Below are positions 1-6,035 of a DNA stretch of 6,675 nt, in pieces. Location: NCBI GenBank assembly GCA_036244995.1, contig BTTF01000102.1, positions 1 to 6,675 on the forward strand. The letters run 5' to 3'. The position numbers and the translations under genes were made by a program. This DNA comes from BMS3Bbin07 sp036244995 (GTDB taxonomy: Bacteria; Nitrospirota; Thermodesulfovibrionia; Thermodesulfovibrionales; JdFR-85). Under the pieces are notes generated by a model. The model saw only the letters and a program-made list of their open reading frames with translations. It was not told the DNA's origin and ran no database searches. How positions within the stretch are numbered: the first letter of the stretch is position 1; the number at the start of each line of letters is the position of its first letter.

Positions 1-175
1 CTGATGTGCCGTGTCCCTGGTTTATTTTTTTAATCGTTCCCTCTGAGACCCCGGGCTTGAATTTAACGACAATCTCATCCTTTACAAAAGGTCCCTGGCC
101 GAAACTTGTGCCTGCAAATCCTAAAACCAGGAAACTCACCAGCACTGCAAACAGAATCTTTCTTATGCTTTCCAT
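1..175 (-). CDS. Secreted subtilase-family serine protease, N-terminal fragment (runs off the left edge)
   Basis: Fifty-eight codons are visible from an ATG at 175 with no stop before the window edge, so the catalytic part lies outside. Residues 1-27 form a signal peptide: short basic start MESIRK, hydrophobic core ILFAVLVSFLVLGF, then a small-residue AGTSFG region, so the protein should be exported. Residues 33-58 read DEIVVKFKPGVSEGTIKKIN followed by QGHGTS. This matches the inhibitory/chaperone prodomain (fervidolysin-like) that precedes the catalytic domain of many bacterial subtilisins. The start is supported by a strong Shine-Dalgarno AGGAGG (183-188) with a 7-nt spacer. The family call rests on the prodomain alone, since no Asp/His/Ser catalytic residues are in view; another secreted protein carrying this prodomain is possible. 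It lies downstream of recQ on the same strand, 163 bp away, and probably has its own promoter. Confidence 0.68.
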   Translation of the reverse strand, partial: MESIRKILFAVLVSFLVLGFAGTSFGQGPFVKDEIVVKFKPGVSEGTIKKINQGHGTS

Positions 176-338
176 TTCCCTTCCTCCTCTGATAATGTTG
201 CTGAGATTAAACCACAGAACTTTGTGGTTGTTTTGTTCTGTTTTCCTGCAGGAATTTTGACATTAAGTTTTTGTGATTTTTGTTTATCTGCAAACACTGC
301 TATTAATTTATATTATATATCATATTATATATCATAAT
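176..338. promoter_or_regulatory. AT-rich upstream region of the subtilase gene, with palindromes
   Basis: This 163-bp gap between the recQ stop and the subtilase start contains, going toward the subtilase: a perfect tandem pair of the 12-mer TATTATATATCA (plus strand, 311-334); a perfect 12-bp palindrome TTCCTGCAGGAA (243-254); and a hairpin AACCACA/TGTGGTT (210-216/223-229). The hairpin's left arm overlaps an alternative pairing CAGAAC/GTTCTG (215-220/235-240). On the minus strand the AT-rich repeat holds several TATAAT-like hexamers, so a promoter is likely here, but I cannot find a convincing -35 partner. No intrinsic terminator with a T-run follows recQ. Confidence 0.4.
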
Positions 339-2498
339 TTATAAATTTGCCTGTTTACGCTGCAGAGAGGCCCTTATAATTTTTGCCTCTTCAAAGCTTA
401 CCGTAGCATTAAAATGTTCGACGACAGGCCCCAGATTCCAGACCTGGAGGGTTAAAAAAAGCTTTTCCACGGCATTCCGCTTCTCGGGGTCAACAATACG
501 GTCTATATCAATGTCACGGCCATCCCTTATCAGTTGTTCGAGATGTCCTGTGATTGTAGATATCGAGAGATTACGTGCCTCTGCAATCCCTTCCAATGAC
601 AGGCCCTCTCTGAAAAGCTCATATGTCTTTTCAACGGTCTCCCCCTTTGTCTTTTTCTGTGAGGGGTTGACAGGTAAAGCAGGATATTCCCTGTCAGGAA
701 CGGAGATGCCTGGGTTTTCGTTCAGGTATGCCTGAATCTCCATTATGAAATCGTCTCCGTAGCGTTCAAGCTTGGCATCCCCAACCCCGCTGATCCTTTT
801 CATGTCCGACAGTGTTGCGGGATAATGCCTGCACATCTCATGAAGGCTCCGGTCTGAAAATATTATATAGGGAGGGACCTGCTGTTCTTCGGCAAGGGTC
901 TTACGCAAAACCCTGAGTCTTTTAAAAAGATCCTTATCAAAGGGTTTAAATTCATTGTCTTGCGCAGTCCGGCGACTTGTCTTTGTTTCCTCCCTTTTCA
1001 ATGCCGTAAGTTCTTCTTTCCCGTAGAGTACGTTTTGACCTTTTTTCGTAAGTTTCAGCACCGGATACTTATCACCATCCTGACGTATAACGTCCTGCGC
1101 CAGGAGTTCATCAACGAGAAACCTCCAGTGGTTTTTATCCTTGTGACTGCCTGCACCGTAGGTTTTTACGGTGTTGTGCTGAAATTCGCGGATACGCTTT
1201 GTATTGGCGCCTGTAACAATATCAATGATATGCCTGATTCCGAAGCGCTGACCTGTTCTTGACATGGCAGACATCAGTATCTGTGCGTCAATCGTGATGT
1301 CAACCTTTTCAACAGTGCCGGTGCAGATATCGCATGCCCCGCAATTTTCATCCCCGTATTCCTCTCCGAAATATCCAAGGAGGTGTCTGCGCCTGCAGAC
1401 ATTATGTGATGCATACCTTGCCATCTGATTCAATTTCTCTGTGGCGATTGTCCGTTCCTTGTCTTCAGGCATCTGATCAATAAAATATCTGATTTTCGGG
1501 ATGTCTCCCCGGCTGAAGAAGAGGATGCACCAGGCAGGTTCACCGTCACGCCCGGCTCGTCCGGTCTCCTGGTAATAGCTCTCGATATTTTTCGGCAAGT
1601 CCGCATGAATGACAAAACGGACATTCGACTTGTCTATTCCCATACCAAAGGCGATTGTTGCCACAATTACCGTCAACTCATCCCTGCTGAAGGCCTCCTG
1701 GTTCCTCTTCCTTTGCTCAGGCGTCAATCCGGCATGGTAGGGCAGGGCCTTAATGCCGTTGGCCGTCAGGAAATCAGCCGTTTTGACAACAGAGTCACGT
1801 GTAGTGCAGTAAATGATGCCGGACTCATCAGTATGCCCGCCGAGAAATTCCAGTATCTGTGTCTCTATCGCAGTCTTTCCTGTTACCCGGTAAAAAAGGT
1901 TTTGACGGTTAAATGAGGCGCGCACCGTATATGGGGATCTGAGGCCGAGCTTGTTGATAATATCTTCCTGAACCCCGGGGGTGGCTGTGGCTGTAAAGGC
2001 TGCAACCGGAACATTGGGGAAGATGCCGGTAATACTGGAAAGTCTCAGGTAGTCAGGGCGGAAGTCGTGCCCCCACTCAGAGATGCAATGCGCCTCGTCT
2101 ATGGCGAAAAGGGAGATGGGGATGGTTTTCAGTGTTTCAATGAAATCAGGCATTGCAAAGCGTTCAGGTGCAATGTAGAGGAGCTCCAGGGCATGATTTC
2201 TCAGCCTTTGGTAAACTTCGGACATTTCCCGGGGTTTGAGGGAACTGTTTATAAAGGCTGTGGCGATGCCGTTTTCCAGTGCAGCATCAACCTGGTCCTT
2301 CATCAGGGAGATCAGGGGACTTATAACAACCACTGTCCCTTGCATTATCCTGGCGGGTAATTGATAGCAGAGGGATTTCCCTCCCCCTGTAGGCATCACA
2401 GCAAAAACATCCCTGCCCTCCAGGATATTTTTAATAATCTCTTCCTGGTTCGGACGGAAGGCCTGAAAACCAAAAACCCTTTTTAATGTATCAAGCAT
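339..2498 (-). CDS. recQ: ATP-dependent DNA helicase RecQ
   Basis: A superfamily 2, 3'-5' DNA helicase acting in recombination and replication-fork repair in the cytoplasm. Using the ATG at 2498 it is 719 aa, longer than the roughly 600 aa of E. coli RecQ. Visible domains: Walker A TGGGKS (37-42); DEAH box (134-137) followed by the RecQ aromatic-rich loop CISEWGHDFRPDY; motif III TATAT (169-173); motif V around IAFGMGID; motif VI QETGRAGRDG (310-319); four zinc ligands (Cys368, 386, 389, 392); RQC winged helix (about 400-505); HRDC domain (about 521-594) with GVGDAKLERYG; and a C-terminal helix-turn-helix extension (about 620-685, LSLEGIAEARNLSISTITGHL). That extension is seen in RecQ of many bacteria and explains the extra length. 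All key motifs are intact. The ATG is preferred over an upstream TTG at 2516 because AGAGG sits 5 nt before it. Confidence 0.97.
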   Translation of the reverse strand: MLDTLKRVFGFQAFRPNQEEIIKNILEGRDVFAVMPTGGGKSLCYQLPARIMQGTVVVISPLISLMKDQVDAALENGIATAFINSSLKPREMSEVYQRLRNHALELLYIAPERFAMPDFIETLKTIPISLFAIDEAHCISEWGHDFRPDYLRLSSITGIFPNVPVAAFTATATPGVQEDIINKLGLRSPYTVRASFNRQNLFYRVTGKTAIETQILEFLGGHTDESGIIYCTTRDSVVKTADFLTANGIKALPYHAGLTPEQRKRNQEAFSRDELTVIVATIAFGMGIDKSNVRFVIHADLPKNIESYYQETGRAGRDGEPAWCILFFSRGDIPKIRYFIDQMPEDKERTIATEKLNQMARYASHNVCRRRHLLGYFGEEYGDENCGACDICTGTVEKVDITIDAQILMSAMSRTGQRFGIRHIIDIVTGANTKRIREFQHNTVKTYGAGSHKDKNHWRFLVDELLAQDVIRQDGDKYPVLKLTKKGQNVLYGKEELTALKREETKTSRRTAQDNEFKPFDKDLFKRLRVLRKTLAEEQQVPPYIIFSDRSLHEMCRHYPATLSDMKRISGVGDAKLERYGDDFIMEIQAYLNENPGISVPDREYPALPVNPSQKKTKGETVEKTYELFREGLSLEGIAEARNLSISTITGHLEQLIRDGRDIDIDRIVDPEKRNAVEKLFLTLQVWNLGPVVEHFNATVSFEEAKIIRASLQRKQANL

Positions 2499-2502
2499 GG
2501 TT

Positions 2503-2508
2503 ACCTCT
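2503..2508 (-). promoter_or_regulatory. Ribosome binding site deciding the recQ start
   Basis: AGAGGT on the minus strand lies 4 nt before the ATG at 2498. The alternative in-frame TTG at 2516 has only CAGG directly abutting it, which is too close for a Shine-Dalgarno, and the AGAGGT would then fall inside the coding region. The shorter protein also starts at the usual RecQ N-terminus (MLDTLKRVFGF). Confidence 0.65.
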
Positions 2509-2544
2509 AATTTCAACCTGAGTTGTGTGATCCTGTCCTTGTCG

Positions 2545-2696
2545 GTATGAGGAGAGCAATTGCAGAAAATTCATTAACTCGATGAAAATCCATTAATACA
2601 GTCTGAAACCTTTTGCCTGTCAGGTTAAGGGCCGGAGCTTGATGAACCGTATATCAGGGTATCGAAAATGAATTTTTTCAACTACTCTCCTCATAC
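2545..2696. repeat. Imperfect long inverted-repeat element (about 30-bp arms)
   Basis: The left arm (2545-2575) and right arm (2667-2696) are inverted copies. The outer 12 bp, GTATGAGGAGAG / CTCTCCTCATAC, are perfect. The next 19 columns hold 15 matches, three mismatches and one gap, and an additional TCGAT/ATCGA pair (2579-2583/2661-2665) continues inward. The enclosed 77 bp has no ORF. On the minus-strand transcript two of the mismatches become G-U wobbles, so the hairpin is more stable as RNA in the direction of recQ and the aconitase. It could be a decayed miniature transposable element or a structured leader. The arms are not related to those of the element at 2757-2890. Confidence 0.6.
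2595..2623 (-). promoter_or_regulatory. Possible sigma-70-type promoter for recQ
   Basis: On the minus strand CTGACA (2618-2623, 5 of 6 to the -35 consensus) is separated by 17 bp from TGTATT (2595-2600, 4 of 6 to the -10 consensus). The predicted transcript start near 2588 would give a leader of about 90 nt. It lies between the two arms of the inverted repeat 2545-2696, so a recQ transcript starting here would carry only the 2545-2575 arm. This is a consensus match only. Confidence 0.3.
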
Positions 2697-2756
2697 TTTC
2701 TTAATCCAGGTTTATATCCACCCGGCCCCAGCCATAAAAAGCCTCAATCATGGAAA

Positions 2757-2890
2757 GGAAGCGATATGATAGACTCTGAACGGTTTTAATTATCACTTTA
2801 GTCTCACCCGGATGGTGAAACGTGATAATTGCCTCGGAGATGGACACGATGTCCATCGAGAATGAGTGAAGAGTCTATCATATCGCTTCC
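2757..2890. repeat. 134-bp palindromic element with perfect 21-bp terminal inverted repeats and two internal hairpins
   Basis: The ends GGAAGCGATATGATAGACTC and its exact complement (2757-2777 and 2870-2890, 21 bp in all) bound a 92-bp interior that folds into two arms. Arm A is AATTATCAC/GTGATAATT (2788-2796/2822-2830), capped by TCACC/GGTGA (2804-2808/2814-2818). Arm B is CTCG..ATGGAC/GTCCAT..CGAG (2833-2860). About two thirds of the bases can pair, giving a Y-shaped, three-way-junction fold. There is no ORF and no clear target-site duplication at the ends. The likely explanation is a MITE or REP/BIME-like mobile palindrome sitting just downstream of the aconitase. It might also act as a mRNA 3' structure, though no long T-run follows on either strand. 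Confidence 0.75.
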
Positions 2891-2939
2891 AATAACCATT
2901 TTTATCACTAAGTTCGGGGTACAGGCTTATTGTGTTTTA

Positions 2940-4883
2940 TTAAGATATCTGTTTTTTCACAAAAGACAACAGTCCTCCTGAAAGCAGAAGGACACGGTCA
3001 CGCTCACTCAGGTCAGTGAAGACGGTAAAATCCAGACCTTTTGTAAGGTTATTCACCCTGTATTCCTGGTTGGTGATGAGGGAACTCCCGACACCGGTAA
3101 TGCTCAACACATCACCCCTGTCTGTCTTGTCCATATCCTCGGGGTTGGTGAATATCAGGGGAAGTATCCCGAAGTTTATCAGGTTTGCCCTGTGAATCCT
3201 TGCAAAAGACTTTGCAATCACTGCCTGGATGCCAAGATGCATTGGCGCAATGGCGGCATGCTCCCTTGAGGAGCCCTGTCCATAGTTTTCGCCTCCCATG
3301 ATTATCCCGCCACCGTGCTCCTTTGCCTTTTTAGCCCTTTCTGCAAAGGTTGAATCAATATTATAGAAGACATACTCCGAGATTGCCGGGATATTTGACC
3401 TGAACGGCAGTATCCGGGAACCTGCAGGCATTATATCATCTGTTGTGACATTGTCTCCAAGCTTTATGAGCACCTCGGCCCTTATCTCATCCTTTACAGG
3501 CTCTTTAAGAGGCACCTCTTTTATATTCGGTCCCTTTATTATCTCGACTGCGGAGCCGTTATCCAATGGTGCAAGGAGCATATTGTCATTAACAAAAACG
3601 GCCTCCGGTTCATTAAACTCATCCACTGTAATGTCTGTCTCAGCCGGGTCTACTATCTCCCCCTTTAGTGCCATCACCGCACATGCGAGGGGATTGGCAA
3701 GGAAGACAGAGGCATCCTTGTTGCCGCAGCGGCCCCTGAAATTCCTGTTGTAGGACCTTACGGAGACATGTCCTGTGCCGGGAGACCCTCCCATACCGAT
3801 GCAGGGACCGCATGAGGCCTCGAGCATCCTTGCCCCGGCGGCTATCATGTCCGACAGGGAGCCATCCCTTGCAATCATCTCATATACCTGTTTTGACCCC
3901 GGGTTTATATGAAGGCTCACATGTTCGGCAATCCTGTTTCCCCGCAGGATCGATGCAACTGCCCTCATCGCCTGATAGGAGGAGTTTGTACAGCTGCCGA
4001 TACATACCTGATGTACCTTCCTGCCCGGGATATCCCTGATCCTGACTACATTGTCCGGACTATGTGGTTGGGCAATCAGTGGCTCAAGGCTGCCCAGGTC
4101 GATCTCAACAATCCCGTCATATTGAACACCTTCGTCTGCCCTGAGTTCTGACCAGTCTTCTTCTCTGCCCTGTGCCCTGAGGAAGTGAGCTGTTTTTTCA
4201 TCAGACGGGAAGACGGATGTGGTAGCGCCAAGCTCTGCGCCCATATTGGTAATGGTTGCCCTTTCTGTGACATTAAGGTCTGAGACCCCAGGGCCGCCAT
4301 ACTCAAAAATCTTTCCCACTCCGCCCTTGACAGTAAGCCTCATCAGGAGTTCAAGGATGACTTCCATGGCCGTAGCCCAGGGCCGCCTGAGCCTGCCTGT
4401 AAGCCTGACAAGCACTACCTCCGGCATCTTTATTTCAAAGGGCATCCCCGCCATAGCAGTGGCGGCATCAAGCCCGCCAACCCCCATGGCTATCATGCCC
4501 ATGCCGCCGTTTGTCGGTGTGTGGCTGTCGGTTCCAAGGGCAATCCAGCCCGGGCTTGCAAACCTCTCAAGATTGACCTGATGGCATATGCCGTTGCCGG
4601 GCTTTGAAAACCAGGCGCCGAACCTTGCTGCGGCGGTCTGCAGAAAAAGATGGTCGTCAGGATTCATGTGGTTGGCCTGGATCATATTATGGTCAACATA
4701 GCTTACCGCAAGAGGCCCTTTCACCTTTTCAATCCCCATGGCCTCAAACTGTAGCCAGGCCATTGTGCCTGTGGCATCCTGCGTATAGACTTCATCTACT
4801 CTCAGGGAAACGGTTTCACCTTTTTTAAGCTCACCCTTTACAAGATGAGATTCAAATATTTTCTGTACAATATTCTTCCCCAC
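2940..4883 (-). CDS. Aconitate hydratase, short 'Aquifex-type' form
   Basis: A cytoplasmic [4Fe-4S] enzyme that interconverts citrate and isocitrate via cis-aconitate in the (oxidative or reductive) TCA cycle. It has 647 aa and looks complete. Visible signatures: DHN (64-66); substrate-site GTDSHTP (117-123); cluster ligands Cys298 in GSCTN and Cys358/Cys361 in SCGPCIGMGG; and the C-terminal swivel domain from about 465 (LGDNVTTDDIMPAG) with NYGQGSSREHAA (533-544), which holds the catalytic Ser, and SFARIHRANLIN (559-570). At about 650 aa it is far shorter than AcnA or AcnB (about 850-900 aa). It resembles a fused isopropylmalate-isomerase-like architecture, matching the group I know as TIGR01342. 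Homoaconitase or isopropylmalate isomerase is less likely, since those are usually split into two subunits. Translation starts at GTG with GGAGG (4889-4893) 5 nt upstream. It diverges from the outer-membrane gene on its right. Confidence 0.93.
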   Translation of the reverse strand: MGKNIVQKIFESHLVKGELKKGETVSLRVDEVYTQDATGTMAWLQFEAMGIEKVKGPLAVSYVDHNMIQANHMNPDDHLFLQTAAARFGAWFSKPGNGICHQVNLERFASPGWIALGTDSHTPTNGGMGMIAMGVGGLDAATAMAGMPFEIKMPEVVLVRLTGRLRRPWATAMEVILELLMRLTVKGGVGKIFEYGGPGVSDLNVTERATITNMGAELGATTSVFPSDEKTAHFLRAQGREEDWSELRADEGVQYDGIVEIDLGSLEPLIAQPHSPDNVVRIRDIPGRKVHQVCIGSCTNSSYQAMRAVASILRGNRIAEHVSLHINPGSKQVYEMIARDGSLSDMIAAGARMLEASCGPCIGMGGSPGTGHVSVRSYNRNFRGRCGNKDASVFLANPLACAVMALKGEIVDPAETDITVDEFNEPEAVFVNDNMLLAPLDNGSAVEIIKGPNIKEVPLKEPVKDEIRAEVLIKLGDNVTTDDIMPAGSRILPFRSNIPAISEYVFYNIDSTFAERAKKAKEHGGGIIMGGENYGQGSSREHAAIAPMHLGIQAVIAKSFARIHRANLINFGILPLIFTNPEDMDKTDRGDVLSITGVGSSLITNQEYRVNNLTKGLDFTVFTDLSERDRVLLLSGGLLSFVKKQIS

Positions 4884-4910
4884 AACTTCCTCCGTAAATA
4901 GAATTTTTCA

Positions 4911-4939
4911 TTGTCTAAATCAGTTAAAAATGCTATACT
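4911..4939 (+). promoter_or_regulatory. Sigma-70-type promoter with extended -10 for the outer-membrane protein gene
   Basis: TTGTCT (4911-4916) is followed after 17 bp by TATACT (4934-4939, 5 of 6 to consensus), and the -10 is preceded by TGC, giving an extended -10. Predicted transcription starts near 4946, about 95 nt before the preferred GTG start. A weaker minus-strand pair, CTGTCA (4954-4959) and TATAGC (4932-4937) with 16-bp spacing, overlaps it and could serve the divergent aconitase gene. Confidence 0.55.
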
Positions 4940-5027
4940 TAGCGTAAGTTTTGTGACAGGCTGGTCTATTTTAACACTTGGAGGCATATTATGACCATGT
5001 GTTGGTCTAAAAGATACTTTAAATTTC

Positions 5028-5036
5028 AAAGGAGGT
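5028..5036 (+). promoter_or_regulatory. Ribosome binding site deciding the outer-membrane protein start
   Basis: AAAGGAGGT is a near-perfect Shine-Dalgarno, with its AGGAGG core (5030-5035) 6 nt before a GTG at 5042. A second, in-frame ATG at 4991 also has a good site, GGAGG (4980-4984), 6 nt upstream. The GTG is preferred because it places a typical signal peptide at the N-terminus. Confidence 0.65.
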
Positions 5037-5041
5037 TTCAG

Positions 5042-5818
5042 GTGAAAAAATTTGGTTTTTTAATCCCCTTGATGGTGGTCTTAACGGTCTTGTTTATCTC
5101 GCCGGTCAGGACCTATGCACTTGGTCTTGAGGTAGCAGCAGGATACTGGAATCAGGCCCCATCAGGTGATCTGCGGTACAGTAGTAGTAATTTGGTTGAA
5201 AACAACCTTAATCTTAAGGAAGACCTCAACTATGACAGCAAGGCCAGAGCCTATATCCGGATAAAGGCTGACCTGCCCCTCTTCCTTCCGAATATCTACT
5301 TCATGGCAACCCCGATGAAGTTTGAAGGCAGTGGGTCCAAGGATGTCACTTTTAAATTCGGTGATAAAGAGTTTAACGCAGGAGCCTCCTTTAATTCAGT
5401 ACTGAAGGCAGACCACTATGATATTGCGGTTTATTATTCCCTGCCCTTTCTCAACACTGCCACTGCCGGCAGTCTCAATGTGGAATTGGGGCTAAATCTG
5501 AGGATTATTGACTTTGAAGCAAGTATCTCCCAGGGAGCCCTGTCTGAATCTGTAAACTATACCCTTCCGATCCCGATGGTCTATGCCGGAGTTCAGTTAA
5601 AGCCTGTTGATTTATTCAGCATTGAGGCGGAATTCAGGGGAATTACATACGGTTCAAATAGTTATTATGACCTTATAGCCAGGATGAAGGTAAAACCCGT
5701 AGGCCCTGTCTTTATTGCGGGCGGATACAGATATGAAAAGATCAAGATAGACCATAAGGACGTAAAGGCATCTATGGAATTTAAGGGGCCATTCATAGAG
5801 GCCGGGGTAAGTTTCTGA
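5042..5818 (+). CDS. Outer-membrane beta-barrel protein, TIGR04219-like family
   Basis: From the GTG at 5042 the product is 258 aa. Residues 1-26 are a signal peptide (MKK, hydrophobic core FLIPLMVVLTVLFIS, cleavage after TYA). The mature protein begins LGLEVAAGYW, an opening I associate with the TIGR04219 outer-membrane family. It continues as alternating amphipathic strands rich in Tyr, Phe and Gly (ARAYIRIKADLPL, YDIAVYYSLPFL, SLNVELGLNLRI, VFIAGGYRYEKIKI) and ends FIEAGVSF. The final Phe is the classic BAM recognition residue for outer-membrane insertion. The size suits a small barrel, perhaps 8-10 strands. The molecular role is unknown, and I see no enzymatic motif and no cysteines in the mature part. 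It stands alone between its own promoter and its own terminator. An ATG at 4991 would add 17 residues and give an unusually long signal peptide. Confidence 0.85.
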   Translation: MKKFGFLIPLMVVLTVLFISPVRTYALGLEVAAGYWNQAPSGDLRYSSSNLVENNLNLKEDLNYDSKARAYIRIKADLPLFLPNIYFMATPMKFEGSGSKDVTFKFGDKEFNAGASFNSVLKADHYDIAVYYSLPFLNTATAGSLNVELGLNLRIIDFEASISQGALSESVNYTLPIPMVYAGVQLKPVDLFSIEAEFRGITYGSNSYYDLIARMKVKPVGPVFIAGGYRYEKIKIDHKDVKASMEFKGPFIEAGVSF

Positions 5819-5837
5819 TCCCGGCAACTTTTTAAGC

Positions 5838-5879
5838 AAAACACACATCTCCTGAATATTCATGAGGTGTGTGTTTTTT
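5838..5879 (+). terminator. Rho-independent terminator of the outer-membrane protein gene
   Basis: A 14-bp stem, AAAACACACATCTC (5838-5851) with GAGGTGTGTGTTTT (5864-5877), contains a single T-G wobble. It closes a 12-nt loop and runs into six Ts (5874-5879). The loop itself holds a perfect 10-bp palindrome TGAATATTCA (5853-5862). It lies 19 bp after the stop codon. The A-rich left arm means it could also act weakly in the opposite direction. Confidence 0.9.
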
Positions 5880-6035
5880 GTTGTAAAAGGTCAGAGTGTT
5901 CTAACGGTCGGTTGCAAGCCGGCAGTCCCTTTCGGGTGATTTTCATATTTTCTTCATTTTTTTGTGTCAATATCTTGCGTAATGTTTGATCAAATTATGA
6001 CAGGATTAAAAGAAGAGGGGATTTAGGGTAGGGGG
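5880..6035 (+). promoter_or_regulatory. Leader region of the putative selenoprotein gene
   Basis: The 156 bp between the terminator and the next start contain two small stem-loops: CGGTT-GCA-AGCCG (5909-5921, one wobble) and CCC-TTTC-GGG (5927-5936). A T-rich stretch and a perfect 10-bp palindrome TTTGATCAAA (5985-5994) follow. No riboswitch class or tRNA matches, and no convincing -35/-10 pair was found. The Shine-Dalgarno is probably AGGG (6025-6028), 7 nt before the ATG in a G-rich stretch. Confidence 0.3.

Noticed and set aside
6..260. 84-codon plus-strand ORF at the left end
   Set aside because: It is antisense to the protease N-terminus, which has a signal peptide, a recognisable prodomain and a strong ribosome binding site. 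The plus-strand product has no protein-like features of its own.
339..2516. recQ starting at the TTG at 2516
   Set aside because: There is no usable ribosome binding site before the TTG, whereas the ATG at 2498 has AGAGG 5 nt upstream and gives the usual RecQ N-terminus.
2757..2890. A CRISPR repeat or a simple terminator
   Set aside because: There are only two copies of the arm, in inverted rather than direct orientation, with no spacer series. The stem is not followed by a long T-run on either strand.
4838..5029. 63-codon minus-strand ORF spanning the aconitase start
   Set aside because: It overlaps the well-supported aconitase N-terminus and the divergent promoter, in a different frame, and has no domain signature.
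5905..5940. A tRNA or riboswitch in the selenoprotein leader
   Set aside because: The GGTTGCAAGCC segment does not fit the T-loop consensus, no acceptor or anticodon stems can be drawn, and no riboswitch core motif is present.
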